Below are positions 17,232 to 26,957 of a DNA stretch of 64,000 bases, piece by piece. The position numbers were made by a program, and so were the translations under genes. This DNA comes from Desulfofundulus thermosubterraneus DSM 16057 (GTDB taxonomy: Bacteria > Bacillota > Desulfotomaculia > Desulfotomaculales > Desulfovirgulaceae), in NCBI RefSeq assembly GCF_900142025.1, contig NZ_FQZM01000015.1, positions 1 through 64,000 of the forward strand. The letters run 5' to 3'. The stretch's first letter is position 1, and the number at the start of each line of letters is the position of its first letter. The notes below the pieces were generated by a model that was not told the origin of the DNA, did not search any database, and saw only the letters and a program-made list of their open reading frames with translations.

Positions 17232-18893
17232 TTGAAAGGTAAATTTAAAGTAGATTCTTTTCTTCATAACCTTGCCTCGTTATTCAATTGCCAGGTGGTC
17301 TGGTGGGATGCTGAACAAATTCGCGGAATTTTTGCACCTCTAAAAGTACCGGCTCCTTCATTAGACCACCTCAAGAGATTTCTCTCTTTTTCTCATCCTG
17401 TGGTTGTTACCAGGGGTCGACACTTCCTCTGCACTGATTGTCCTGATGAACGGTTTTGCTCCTGGCATTATGAATTTTTTGTTCCCCTTGGACTTTGGGG
17501 TGAGGCAATGGGTGTTGGGTGGCAGTTTGGGGAACCCGCGCCTTTTGCCGATAGCCCTTCCTGGCTCAAGCTTATGGTAGATATAAGCAGTCTCCTGGCT
17601 TCTATACTGCAACAGGAAAAAAGCCGGTCCCTGGGAGAACTTTCGCGGCAAGCGGTGGAACTATGCGGTCAACTGCTGGGGGAAGGGCTTATACTTTTTG
17701 ATGACCGGGGGGAGGTGATTTATCAAAACGAAATTGCTAACGAACTAAATCTTTACAGGCAGCTCAGGGAAGGGATCGACATAAATAAGCTGCTGCAGAA
17801 CAGGAAAGAAACGGAGTTGCTTTTAAATAATTCTTTACCTGTACGCTTTCGCCCGTTCTATTACGATCGCGATTACCTGGGGGGAGCGGTATTTACCCGG
17901 CGGGAAAGGCGAGAGGTTAAAAACGGTGCTTTCGAACCCCGAGAACAGGCAGGACTGCCGAAGGTGATTTGCAAAAACCCCAAACTCGTCAAGGCTATAT
18001 CTATCGCCCGGCAAGTGGCACTTACTGATTCCACCATTCTGCTGCGGGGAGAAAGCGGTACGGGGAAGGAGATGTTCGCCCGGATCATCCACGAGAACAG
18101 TCCCAGAAAAAAGGGGCCGTTTATAGCTATTAACTGTGCAGCCATTCCCGAGAACCTGTTAGAAAGTGAGCTTTTCGGTTATGAAGAGGGTTCCTTCACC
18201 GGCGCGCGCCGGGGGGGTAAGCCGGGTAAGATAGAACTGGCCCACAGGGGTACACTCTTCCTGGACGAGATTGGCGACATGCCACCGGCCCTTCAGGCCA
18301 AGCTGTTAAGGGTGCTCCAGGAGAAAAAGATTGAAAGGGTAGGAGGAACGAGGCCTGTTCCCATTGATGTCCGGATTATTGCTGCCACCCATCGCAATTT
18401 AGAAGAAATGATTGCCACCGGACAGTTCCGGGAGGACCTGTTTTACCGGTTAAGCGTAATTCCCATATATATTCCCCCGCTGCGGGAAAGACCGGAAGAC
18501 ATTGAACTATTGCTCTACTATTATGTAAAGAAATACTGCATCCTTCTTAACAAGGAGTTTAAAACCTTTACCTACGATGCCCTGCAGCTTTTGAAGGCCT
18601 ACCCCTGGCCGGGGAATATCCGGGAACTGGAAAATACCGTGGAATACATTGTAACGGTAGATGATAAAGAAGAAATTGGAGTGGAAAGTTTACCCTTGCC
18701 CATCAGGAGGTTCTACCCGCCTCGATCTTCGTCTGAAAGGAAAAATATGCATACTGGCAGGATCAGCCGCGAAGAGCTGGCCGAGCTTTTGGAACGTTTC
18801 GGGTATTCCACGGAAGGAAAGAGGGAGCTGGCCAGGTACCTGGGCATCAGCCTGGCGACCCTTTACCGGTGGCTTAAAAAATACAAGCTGTAA
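17232..18893 (+). CDS. Sigma-54-dependent transcriptional activator with N-terminal sensor domain
   Basis: An enhancer-binding protein of 553 residues. Residues 1-130 form a sensory region with clustered cysteines (CTDCPDERFCSWHYEF) that may resemble PocR- or GAF-type sensors. Residues about 145-215 look PAS-like. The AAA+ domain has Walker A GESGTGKE (273-280), the sigma-54 contact loop as GSFTGA (320-325) and Walker B LFLDEIGDMP. A Fis-type helix-turn-helix closes the protein (ELARYLGISLATLYRWL). It starts at TTG with GGTG seven bases upstream. It lies divergent to the operon with the sigma-54 promoter and upstream of a second DUF917 gene, so it is the likely activator of the whole island. 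Confidence 0.9.
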   Translation: MKGKFKVDSFLHNLASLFNCQVVWWDAEQIRGIFAPLKVPAPSLDHLKRFLSFSHPVVVTRGRHFLCTDCPDERFCSWHYEFFVPLGLWGEAMGVGWQFGEPAPFADSPSWLKLMVDISSLLASILQQEKSRSLGELSRQAVELCGQLLGEGLILFDDRGEVIYQNEIANELNLYRQLREGIDINKLLQNRKETELLLNNSLPVRFRPFYYDRDYLGGAVFTRRERREVKNGAFEPREQAGLPKVICKNPKLVKAISIARQVALTDSTILLRGESGTGKEMFARIIHENSPRKKGPFIAINCAAIPENLLESELFGYEEGSFTGARRGGKPGKIELAHRGTLFLDEIGDMPPALQAKLLRVLQEKKIERVGGTRPVPIDVRIIAATHRNLEEMIATGQFREDLFYRLSVIPIYIPPLRERPEDIELLLYYYVKKYCILLNKEFKTFTYDALQLLKAYPWPGNIRELENTVEYIVTVDDKEEIGVESLPLPIRRFYPPRSSSERKNMHTGRISREELAELLERFGYSTEGKRELARYLGISLATLYRWLKKYKL

Positions 18894-18905
18894 GGGGTGC
18901 ATGGA

Positions 18906-20006
18906 ATGCAAGCAATAGACGATAAATGGATAGAACCCCTTCTGTACGGAGGTATTTTTCTCGGCTCTGGCGGCGGAGGAAAAACCAAAGTCATGGCTCT
19001 CCTTTTACAGGAACTATTAGCTGATAAGGGCGCGGTCGGGCTAATTCAGCTCGAAGACCTCGAACCGGAAGGTGTGTACGCCGCTGTGGCCATAATGGGC
19101 TCCCCGGAACTGGCGGAAGAAAACCTTCCTGCCGGGCACGAAGGGGTTAGAGCCTTAGAACAGCTTAAAGGCTTAACGGGGAAGGAATTTCTGGCCCTGG
19201 TAACGGTGGAAGGTGCAGGTGTGAACATCCTGTATCCTCTCCTGGTCGCCAGGCGGACGGGGCTTCCCCTGGTGGATGCCGATGCCATGGGGCGTGCCTT
19301 TCCTGAATTGCAAATGACGACTTTTCATTTTGCCCAGCTTACGGGTACTCCCCTGGTCCTTATTGACAGCCGCGGCCGGGAACATATTTTTTCTGAAGAA
19401 GACAATTTTTTGCTGGAGCTGAACACCCGCCAGGTGGTGGGAGAAGGAGGCGGGGTTGGCTTTTTTGCCGGCTTTCCGACCACGGGCAGCGTACTAAGGA
19501 GAATACTTATTCCCAGGACCATCTCCTTTGCCGCCGAACTGGGCCAGGTCTTTATTAATCCCGGTTCTTATTCTCACCTGTTAGAACATCTAGTTGTGAT
19601 TACCAAAAACTCGCTTTACGGCAGTGCAATTGAGCTTTTCATTGGGTTTGTCCAGGATATCGGTAAAATAGAAACCCTAAAGTGGCGTACCATCACCCTG
19701 AGGGGAAGCGGTCCCTATACGGACGAGGAGTTTAAAATCTTAATACAGAACGAAAACCTTATTGCTTACCGCAACAACCGGGTGGCAGCGATGGTGCCGG
19801 ACTTGATTTCGTTCATAGACCTGGAAACTTTAAAACCCATAAATAATAACGACGTAAGCCCGGGGATGGAAGTAGCGGTGATTGGCATGCCCGCACCTGC
19901 CCAACTTAAAACCAAAAAAGCCCTCAATGTAGTGGGGCCCCAATGTTTTGGCTATAAATCCGGATACGAGCCGCTAGAAAAGCTATATTTCTCCTATTAC
20001 TATTAA
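18906..20006 (+). CDS. Second DUF917 / S-methyl thiohydantoin desulfurase-like protein
   Basis: A paralogue of the protein at 14528-15622, 366 residues long. It keeps the glycine-rich start (FLGSGGGGKTKVMAL), GAGVNILYPLLVARRTGLPL and DADAMGRAFPELQM, so the fold and probable active site are intact. The start chosen is ATG 18906, eight bases after AAGGGG; an in-frame GTG at 18897 overlaps that site. It begins 12 bases after the activator gene and is followed by a degenerate HyuA relative, repeating the DUF917-HyuA gene order of the opposite strand. Co-expression with the regulator suggests a sensing, accessory or second catabolic role. Confidence 0.82.
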   Translation: MQAIDDKWIEPLLYGGIFLGSGGGGKTKVMALLLQELLADKGAVGLIQLEDLEPEGVYAAVAIMGSPELAEENLPAGHEGVRALEQLKGLTGKEFLALVTVEGAGVNILYPLLVARRTGLPLVDADAMGRAFPELQMTTFHFAQLTGTPLVLIDSRGREHIFSEEDNFLLELNTRQVVGEGGGVGFFAGFPTTGSVLRRILIPRTISFAAELGQVFINPGSYSHLLEHLVVITKNSLYGSAIELFIGFVQDIGKIETLKWRTITLRGSGPYTDEEFKILIQNENLIAYRNNRVAAMVPDLISFIDLETLKPINNNDVSPGMEVAVIGMPAPAQLKTKKALNVVGPQCFGYKSGYEPLEKLYFSYYY

Positions 20007-20048
20007 TTATCCCGCATTAATTATCCCGATTAGGCGTGGTGTTAAACA

Positions 20049-21329
20049 GTGAAGGGAAATCTTGTCCTGATTTTTCAAGGAAAAAAATTAAACCTGCTTT
20101 TTGGCCGGGAAGGAATTGTGCTGGCAGAAGAAAAATGTCCCGGTGCGGTCCATCCCGAAAACCTCAATAATTTCCTGTATAATAACGGAATAATTCCTGC
20201 GTGTGTTGAAAGGGTGCTTGTTGTAGCCGACCTGACGGACCTGCTCTCCAGGACAGAAAGCCCTTTAGGGTATTTCCGCCTATCTTCCACTCCTATCGAA
20301 CTGTCGCCGGTAAGTGAGTTGCTAAAGAGAAAAAATTTAAAACTCTACAGCTTTCACTTACCTTTACCGAGCCAACCCGGATATCGCTCTCAACTGGAAA
20401 GAGCCCTGACGGATCTGGCGGAGCTTCCGGTTAAGAGCATTGCCGTAAACTCCGCCTTTTCTCCCATCGATTCCAGCCCTGAGCAAAAACTAATAGAGGC
20501 GGCGGAAAACCTTTTCCCGGGCAGATTTTCCTTTTATCCTTCATACCATTACAATGTTTTAAACTTTCTCTTGAGGGAAAATGCGCTTTTGATCAATACC
20601 TTTCTTTTGGAAAGCGTGAAATCTTTCCGGTCCTGGTTGGAAAACTTGCTCACCTGTTCCGGCATATCAGCTCCTGTTTACTTTTTGAAAGGTGATGGTA
20701 CCTTGACCAGCTGCCGCGTGGCAACTACTTTTCCCCTGTTGACCTGGCAGGCCGGTGTTTCTTCCTACCTGCTGGGGAGCAGCTGGTGGCTCGGCCAGGG
20801 TGAAACCTTTGTTGTTCTCCCCGATAAGAGGGGGGTAAGATTGAGTATTACAGAACGTTATTTGCCCAAATTAGCGACGGGCTTTACGCATTTTTATGGG
20901 GTAGAACTTGCCGGTAGCTATCCTTGCGTAATTTACTTTAAAGAAAAACCGGCCCCCCATAAATGGGAAGAAACGCTTGATGCCTTGAACCCTTTCCCAG
21001 GTCCCCTTCCCCTGGTGTGCTTTGCACCGCCTGCAGAGATTCCCCGGGTATTCCGGTACCCGGTTTTGCTGCCACCCGCAGGCCCCACCTTACAAGGGGC
21101 GGGGGTGCTTGTTGCACCCTACGGGATAGAAATAGAGAAGGTTTTTTTCTTTACCCATCACCGCCGAATTCAGGTGGAAAAGCAGGAACTTTGGGATATG
21201 GCCCTCTGGCAACTAAGGGAAGATGGAGTGGAGCTTAAGGAAATCAGCTATCAATTTGAAGAAATCCCCTTAAGGTACCTGCCGCAAAATGCCTGCAGGT
21301 TAAGGCTAAAAGTTTTGGGGAGGCTTTAA
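20049..21329 (+). CDS. Diverged HyuA-like protein lacking ATP-binding motifs
   Basis: A protein of 426 residues related to the HyuA at 12975-14531. NSAFSPIDSSPEQK matches TSVFSPISADHEKR, YFLKGDGTLTS matches YLCQNDGTLMS, and the end YLPQNACRLRLK matches YLPGNATRIRVK. The two phosphate-binding motifs of HyuA (DVGGTNTDA and DVGGTTSDIG) are absent, and about 90 residues are missing. It is therefore probably not an ATP-driven ring-opening enzyme and may be a structural partner of the neighbouring DUF917 protein. GTG start; the ribosome binding site is weak (AGGCGTGG). It lies 42 bases after the DUF917 gene in the activator operon. Confidence 0.7.
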   Translation: MKGNLVLIFQGKKLNLLFGREGIVLAEEKCPGAVHPENLNNFLYNNGIIPACVERVLVVADLTDLLSRTESPLGYFRLSSTPIELSPVSELLKRKNLKLYSFHLPLPSQPGYRSQLERALTDLAELPVKSIAVNSAFSPIDSSPEQKLIEAAENLFPGRFSFYPSYHYNVLNFLLRENALLINTFLLESVKSFRSWLENLLTCSGISAPVYFLKGDGTLTSCRVATTFPLLTWQAGVSSYLLGSSWWLGQGETFVVLPDKRGVRLSITERYLPKLATGFTHFYGVELAGSYPCVIYFKEKPAPHKWEETLDALNPFPGPLPLVCFAPPAEIPRVFRYPVLLPPAGPTLQGAGVLVAPYGIEIEKVFFFTHHRRIQVEKQELWDMALWQLREDGVELKEISYQFEEIPLRYLPQNACRLRLKVLGRL

Positions 21330-21403
21330 GCCGCCGCCCTCCAGGTTACCGGATAGTCCGGCCAACCGTACTGTTTTTCCAGGAGCAGAGAGAAGCGGGC
21401 GCT

Positions 21404-22000
21404 TCATTTTTTAGAAACATAAGCGCTATCCCGCAGATAAAAACGCAGGGGCAATGCAGCCCCTTCTTTGATCCCGATGCGGGTGGTGGTGACCACCGGG
21501 AGAGGTTTCCCATCCCCCCGGCAGAGGAAAAGCGGGCCTTTAGTTAAATCGCAACCGTTATGCTCCCGGGTGATGCCCATGGCCTGCACCAGGCGGGCCG
21601 GCCCGCTGCACAACTCGGCCAGTTTTTCCCGCCCCCGCCTGGCCCGCATGAGCTCAATCCCCGCCACCGGCTCCAGTGCCCTGATCAGCACCGCCTCCCC
21701 CACCCCTTCTTCCCGGGTGACCACATTAAAACAGTAGTGCATGCCGTAGATAAAATATACGTAGGCATGGCCGGGCGGGCCGAACATCACCCGGTTGCGG
21801 GGAGTCATACCCCGGGAGGCGTGACAGGCAGGATCCCCCTGCAAATAGGCCTCCGTTTCCACAATCAGGCCGGCCGTTAAGCCTTCGCCGCTGTCGTGGA
21901 CCAAGTAGTGCCCGATTAACTCCCGGGCCACCAAAACGGTATCCCGCTCGTAAAAGGAGCGGGGCAGGACCAGTGAGAAATCGATTGTCTTTTCCCCCAT
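21404..22000 (-). CDS. aag: 3-methyladenine DNA glycosylase (AAG/MPG type)
   Basis: A DNA repair enzyme of 198 residues that removes alkylated purines by base excision. Family motifs are [10 protein letters not shown], the catalytic [45 protein letters not shown] and [14 protein letters not shown]. Length is normal for the bacterial form. Its ATG begins one base after the polX stop, so it is translationally coupled to polX as a small DNA-repair operon. The GC-rich gap 21330-21403 separates it from the convergent HyuA-like gene. Confidence 0.93.
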   Translation of the reverse strand: MGEKTIDFSLVLPRSFYERDTVLVARELIGHYLVHDSGEGLTAGLIVETEAYLQGDPACHASRGMTPRNRVMFGPPGHAYVYFIYGMHYCFNVVTREEGVGEAVLIRALEPVAGIELMRARRGREKLAELCSGPARLVQAMGITREHNGCDLTKGPLFLCRGDGKPLPVVTTTRIGIKEGAALPLRFYLRDSAYVSKK

Positions 22001-22001
22001 A

Positions 22002-23783
22002 CTACCCCCTACTGCTTCCCAGCAGCTTTAATAAATCCGGCAGGTCCAGGGTGTTCACCACGTCCTCCGGACCCAGCCAGGCCCGGCGGGCCACGGCCAC
22101 CCCGTAGGGCATCTCATCCAGGCGCCTTAAATCGTGGGCATCGGTATTCACGGCCAGCTTTACGCCGTAGTCCCGGGCCAGGCGGGCATAGTGTTCGTTG
22201 AGGTCCAGGCGATCTGGAGAAGAATTGATTTCCAGGATCTTTCCGTATTTTGCCGCCGCTTCCAGGATTCTTTCCATGTCCAGGGCATAGGCTTCCCGTT
22301 CACCCAAAAGGCGGCCGGTGGGGTGCCCGATAATATCCACGTGCTCATTTTCGATGGCCTGCAGGACCCGGCTGGTGAGGGTCTCTTTATCCTGGCGAAA
22401 GCCGCTGTGTACCGAGGCCACCACCACGTCAATTTCGGCCAGCACTTCGTCGGGAAAGTCAAGACCACCCCTGGCCAGAATGTCCACTTCAATCCCCGTG
22501 AGGATGCGAAAGTCATTCTCCGCTTCGTTCAATTCCCTTATTAAGCTGTGCTGTTCCTGCAGACGCTCCAGGGACAGGCCCCGGGCAACGGTGAGGGAAT
22601 GGGAGTGGTCAGTAATGGCCACGTAATGGTAACCCTTCTCCTTTGCCCGCTGCGCCATCTGGAGGATGGAATTGGCCCCGTCGCTCCAATCGGTGTGCAC
22701 GTGCAGGTCGCCCTTTACGTCCTTAACCTCTAAAAGCCGGGGCGGATCCCCTCCGGCAGCCAGTTCCACCTCTCCCCGACCTTCCCGCAATTCAGGAGGC
22801 ACGGGCCACAAGCCCAGCCGGCGGTAGATGTACTCTTCCTCCCACGGCAGGGGTGCCCCGGGAACCGGAGGAACGGGGGCGGGTGCGTCTTCAAGGGCGG
22901 ACTCATCATTGCCCGAAGGAGAGTCTTTACCAACCAGTCCCCGCATATCCAGATGATAGCCCCTTTTTTCGGCCAGGGCCTGTAACTGGCACCAGTGTTC
23001 GGCGCTTCCCGTGGCCCATAACAGGACAGCCCCGTAGGCTGGCAGGCCAACCACCCGCAGTTCCACCGGCACTCCCCACCAGGTCTGAACCCGTATCCTG
23101 TCCTTTTCCCGCACCAGCACTTCCCTTACCCGGCGGTATCCCGCCAGGGCGTTAAACAATGGCTCCGGGTCTTCCGCCGCGGCCACCAGCTGTATCTCAT
23201 CAACCGTTTCCTGCCAGCGCCGGATCTCGCCCGCCACCCCTACTTTATGCACACCAGGGACATCCTGAATGCAGGAAGCCAGTTCACCGGCTATTTCCCG
23301 GGCCAAAGGCAAAAGGATGCGCCCCTGCCGGCTGCGCACCAGCTCGATGCTGCGCAGGATCTCCTGCTCGGTTTTGACCCCCATTCCTCTAAGCGCCCGT
23401 ACTTTTTTCTCCCGGGCCGCCTCTTCCAGTTCTGCCAGGGAGGTGATGCCCAGCTGTTCGTGTAAAAACCGCGCCCGCTTAGGTCCGATGCCCGGAAGGG
23501 CCATCACTTCCAGAATTCCCGGAGGCCATTTCCGGCGGAGCTCCTGCAGTTTTTTCATCTCACCGGTGGTGATCAATTCACCAATTTTGGCCAGGATGTT
23601 TTTGCCGATGCCGGGAACACTGGCCAGGGTACCCCGCCGGTACAGCTCCACAATCGGTTCTTCAAGGCCGGCAATCGCTTTGGCCGCCCGGCGGTAGGCC
23701 CGGATTTTGAAAAAATCCTCGCCCTCAAATTCCAGAAGATCTGCCAGCTCCCGGAAGGCCCAGGAGATCTCCATGTTTTGCAT
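22002..23783 (-). CDS. polX: PolX-family protein with degenerate polymerase site and intact PHP domain
   Basis: A protein of 593 residues with an N-terminal helix-hairpin-helix region ([35 protein letters not shown]), a family X polymerase core, and a C-terminal PHP phosphoesterase domain ([28 protein letters not shown]). PolX normally fills short gaps in repair while PHP provides 3'-5' exonuclease. In the palm the usual GS-x-RR-x3-ET-x2-DLD block reads [17 protein letters not shown], so both catalytic aspartates are gone, and the third is glutamate (VPVELRVV, usually VDLR). Start at ATG 23783 fits the family. An in-frame ATG at 23837 with AAGG upstream is an alternative. Confidence 0.9.
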   Translation of the reverse strand: MQNMEISWAFRELADLLEFEGEDFFKIRAYRRAAKAIAGLEEPIVELYRRGTLASVPGIGKNILAKIGELITTGEMKKLQELRRKWPPGILEVMALPGIGPKRARFLHEQLGITSLAELEEAAREKKVRALRGMGVKTEQEILRSIELVRSRQGRILLPLAREIAGELASCIQDVPGVHKVGVAGEIRRWQETVDEIQLVAAAEDPEPLFNALAGYRRVREVLVREKDRIRVQTWWGVPVELRVVGLPAYGAVLLWATGSAEHWCQLQALAEKRGYHLDMRGLVGKDSPSGNDESALEDAPAPVPPVPGAPLPWEEEYIYRRLGLWPVPPELREGRGEVELAAGGDPPRLLEVKDVKGDLHVHTDWSDGANSILQMAQRAKEKGYHYVAITDHSHSLTVARGLSLERLQEQHSLIRELNEAENDFRILTGIEVDILARGGLDFPDEVLAEIDVVVASVHSGFRQDKETLTSRVLQAIENEHVDIIGHPTGRLLGEREAYALDMERILEAAAKYGKILEINSSPDRLDLNEHYARLARDYGVKLAVNTDAHDLRRLDEMPYGVAVARRAWLGPEDVVNTLDLPDLLKLLGSSRG

Positions 23784-23872
23784 GGTCCTTTTACCCCTCA
23801 AGGAAAAATAACATTTTTGTAAGCTATCGTTAGACATATTTACCTTACCAGGAATTTTTCCTTTTGGCAAAC

Positions 23873-24100
23873 TGTAAATGTTCAGTCAACCCGCTTAAGG
23901 CACGGCCCAGCACTCACCACAATATGACTCTGCTCCCGGTGTTTCAGGTTTAATTGACAAATCAGGTTTTGGGAAGAGCTAGTATTCCAGTGAGTGCTGG
24001 GTCCCCGCTCACTCATGTGCTCCGCGCCGACAGCACCACGGTTCGCTTCGGGCCGCCCAGCACTCACTGAATAAGCTATGCGGCGGAGGTCAAATTATCC
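23873..24100. repeat. Noncoding repeat element B
   Basis: Contains CCCAGCACTCAC (23906-23917 and 24056-24067) and its inverse GTGAGTGCTGGG (23990-24001). About 65 bases from 24002 nearly repeat the left part of element A (7782-7846), and 24056-24098 repeats the stretch 8048-8090. The left edge GTAAATGTTCAGTCAACCCG resembles the edges of elements C and D. It fills most of the gap between polX and zapA and has no convincing coding potential. Confidence 0.7.
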
Positions 24101-24101
24101 G

Positions 24102-24137
24102 AAAAAAAATCCGCCTGGCTATCACGGATAGCAGGCG
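24102..24137 (-). terminator. Terminator after zapA
   Basis: On the minus strand CGCCTGCTATC pairs with GATAGCCAGGCG with one bulge, followed by GATTTTTTTTC. It lies just past the zapA stop and should end the pheST-zapA transcript. Confidence 0.85.
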
Positions 24138-24159
24138 AAGAACCCAAAAGCCTGAGCTC

Positions 24160-24423
24160 TTATTTCGCTTTTCTGTCCATCTCCAAAAGTTCGGCCAGCT
24201 CGTCGTACTCCTTCTGCAGCTTCATCAGCTCATCGGCGATGTTCAGGGCAGTGAGCAGTGCAGCTTTGGACAACCCTAAACGAGGGTTGCGGGTTACTAC
24301 CTGGCGTATTTTCTTGTTAACATACTGGGCTAGCATCCGCAGGTATTCCTCCGGTTCATCGCCCTTTAAAACATAGTATTCGCCAAAAATCTCCACCTCA
24401 ACCCGGGTTTCCTGCTTGCCCAT
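24160..24423 (-). CDS. zapA: Cell division protein ZapA
   Basis: A small protein of 87 residues matching ZapA, which binds and bundles FtsZ filaments at midcell. The N-terminal part (VEVEIFGEYYVLKGDEPEEY) forms the conserved globular region, and the rest is a coiled coil (ALNIADELMKLQKEYDELAEL). It follows pheT on the same strand, a common arrangement in Firmicutes, and a strong terminator lies directly downstream. Confidence 0.9.
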   Translation of the reverse strand: MGKQETRVEVEIFGEYYVLKGDEPEEYLRMLAQYVNKKIRQVVTRNPRLGLSKAALLTALNIADELMKLQKEYDELAELLEMDRKAK

Positions 24424-24508
24424 AGCCGTTCCCCCTGGTTTTCAAATTCTTATTGCTTTCGGCGTTGACCGGGGAAACTCCTGCCGGCACGACAACTTTT
24501 TCTTACTT

Positions 24509-26935
24509 TTACTTTCTCAGCTCAGCTCCCACCTCCCTGACCAAGGCGGCAGATATGGCCTCGGTTTGAGCGGTTACTTCCGCGTCGGTAAGGGTGCGGT
24601 CGTCGGCCTGGAAAAGCAGGGAAAAGGCCAGGCTGCGGCAACCCTCCCTTACCTGCTCTCCTTCATAAACATCAAAAAGTTCCACCGACCGCAGCAGATG
24701 GCCGCCGGCCCGGCGAATCACCCGCAGCACATCGGCCGCGGGAACTTCCCGGCTCACCACCAGGGCTATATCCCTCTTCACGCCGGGGAAACGGGGCAGG
24801 GGACGGTATTGGGACGGCTTACCGGCCAGGGCAAACAAAGCGGCCAGGTCCACCTCAAAAGCGCACACCCGCACCTCCAGCTCATATTCCTCCAGCACAT
24901 CGGGGTGCAGCTCTCCCACTATCCCCAGCGTTTCCCCCTGCGCCTTGATCCGGGCGGCGCGACCGGGATGAAATGCGGAGTTTTCCTTTTCCCTCTCGAA
25001 GGTCAGGCCGGGCAGGCCCAGTTTTGCGGCCAGCACTTCCAGAACCCCTTTGAGGTAATAGAAATCCAGGGGCGTAGCCGACCGGTTCCACCCCGCAGCC
25101 CCCTGGCCCATGGCCGCCGCGGCCAGCATCGGGCGCTCCTCGGGAAGGGCTTCCCCGCCCTGGGGAAGGAATACCCGGCCCACCTCAAAGATAGCCCCGC
25201 TGGTTACCCGGCGGTTGAAATTGCGCTCCAGCACCTCTAAAAGACCGGGCAGGAGCATGGTGCGCATGACCGATTGCTCCACGGAAAGGGGGTTTTGCAG
25301 CTTCAACGTATGGCGCAAGGGGCTGTCCTGTGGCACTTTAAACCGGTCAAATACTGCGGGATTCACAAAACTGTACGTAACCACCTCGGTCAGGCCGCAC
25401 TCCACAAGCACCTCTTTTAAACGCTTGAGCAGTGACTGTTCCCTTGTTCTCGCCCCCCGGGTGGTGACCCCAAAGGGCAGGGTGGCCGGTACCCGGTCAT
25501 AACCGTACAGCCTGGCCACTTCTTCGATCAGGTCGATCTCCAGGTTAATGTCCACCCGGTAGCTGGGTACGTTTACCAGCAGGTCCTGACCCGCGTCCTG
25601 TACCGTAAAGCCGAGACGGGCCAGGAGGTTAACCGTCTCTTCCCGGGGAATATCCGCCCCCAGGATGTATCCCACCCGCTCGGGACGCAAGATGATGGGC
25701 TTTCTGGCCACCGGAGAGGGATAATTATCCACCGCTCCGGCCACTACTTCCCCGGCACCAATTTCCACCAGCAGGGAGGCAGCCCGGTTGGCGGCAGCCA
25801 GACATCCTTCCAGATCGATCCCTTTTTCAAAACGGGTTGAAGACTCGGAACGCAGGCCCAGGGCCCGGGATGTACGGCGGATGCTGGTGGGATGGAAGTA
25901 AGCCGATTCCAGCAGGACAGTGGTGGTGTTCTCCGTGACCTCGGTATCCAGCCCTCCCATAATCCCGGCCACGGCCACCGCTCCACCGGGATCGGCAATG
26001 ACCAGCATTTCAGGTTCCAGGTGCCGTTCCACCCCGTCCAGGGAAACGATTACTTCCCCCGGGTGTGCCCGGCGGACAATGATGTGGCCATCTTTCAACC
26101 TATCGTAGTCAAAGGCATGCAGGGGCTGGCCCAGCTCCAGCATGACATAGTTGGTAATATCAACCACATTGCTGATGGGGCGAATGCCGGCGGCCCGCAG
26201 GCGTTCCTGCATCCACAGGGGTGAGGGGCCCACCCTCACATTGGTGAAAAGCCGGGCCACGTAGCGCCGGCATAGTTCCGGTTCCAAAATGTCCACCCGC
26301 ACCCGCCCCTCAAGGGAGCTGCCCGGCATCTCCTGAACTTCCAGCCGGGGGAAACGCAGGGACTGCCCGAGCAAGGCGGCCACTTCCCGGGCCACCCCAA
26401 TCATGGACAGGCAGTCACCCCGGTTGGGAGTGAGATCCAGCTCGAAAATGACATCATCCAGCCCGAGGACCGACCGGATATCCAGCCCCAGGGGAGTATC
26501 CGCAGGGAGGATCATGATTCCGTGGGCCTGGTCGGCGGGCATAGTTTTTGGGTCTAGACCCAGTTCCTGGCCGGAACAAAGCATACCCCGGGACTCCACC
26601 CCCCGCAGTTTGGCTCGCTTGATTACCAGCCCCCCGGCCAGCCGCGCCCCTTCCAGGGCTACGGGAACCACGTGCCCTTCCCGGACGTTGGTAGCACCGG
26701 TAACGATCTGCCGGAGCTCAGGCTCTCCGGTGGCGACCAGACAAATCACCAGCTTATCGGCATTGGGGTGGGGTTCTATTTTGACAATGCGTCCGGTAAC
26801 CACGTTGCTGATCTCTTTTCCCGGCTCCTCCAGGCCTTCCACAGCCAGGCCAGCCATGGTCAGCCGGTCGGCCAGTTCCGCCGGGCTGATGGGTATATCC
26901 ACATATTCTTGCAGCCATTTAAACGAAACCCGCAA
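24509..26935 (-). CDS. pheT: Phenylalanyl-tRNA synthetase beta subunit
   Basis: The 808-residue beta subunit of the alpha2-beta2 synthetase that charges tRNA-Phe. The order is full length: N-terminal motif MRVSFKWLQEYVD, tRNA-binding domain (about 40-150), B3/B4 editing region, B5 domain, catalytic-like core and C-terminal anticodon-binding domain (YRPLPRFPGVKRDIALVV). It begins 22 bases after pheS and is controlled through the same T-box leader. Confidence 0.96.
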   Translation of the reverse strand: MRVSFKWLQEYVDIPISPAELADRLTMAGLAVEGLEEPGKEISNVVTGRIVKIEPHPNADKLVICLVATGEPELRQIVTGATNVREGHVVPVALEGARLAGGLVIKRAKLRGVESRGMLCSGQELGLDPKTMPADQAHGIMILPADTPLGLDIRSVLGLDDVIFELDLTPNRGDCLSMIGVAREVAALLGQSLRFPRLEVQEMPGSSLEGRVRVDILEPELCRRYVARLFTNVRVGPSPLWMQERLRAAGIRPISNVVDITNYVMLELGQPLHAFDYDRLKDGHIIVRRAHPGEVIVSLDGVERHLEPEMLVIADPGGAVAVAGIMGGLDTEVTENTTTVLLESAYFHPTSIRRTSRALGLRSESSTRFEKGIDLEGCLAAANRAASLLVEIGAGEVVAGAVDNYPSPVARKPIILRPERVGYILGADIPREETVNLLARLGFTVQDAGQDLLVNVPSYRVDINLEIDLIEEVARLYGYDRVPATLPFGVTTRGARTREQSLLKRLKEVLVECGLTEVVTYSFVNPAVFDRFKVPQDSPLRHTLKLQNPLSVEQSVMRTMLLPGLLEVLERNFNRRVTSGAIFEVGRVFLPQGGEALPEERPMLAAAAMGQGAAGWNRSATPLDFYYLKGVLEVLAAKLGLPGLTFEREKENSAFHPGRAARIKAQGETLGIVGELHPDVLEEYELEVRVCAFEVDLAALFALAGKPSQYRPLPRFPGVKRDIALVVSREVPAADVLRVIRRAGGHLLRSVELFDVYEGEQVREGCRSLAFSLLFQADDRTLTDAEVTAQTEAISAALVREVGAELRK

Positions 26936-26957
26936 AGCTTAATCATTCTCCTTTCTG

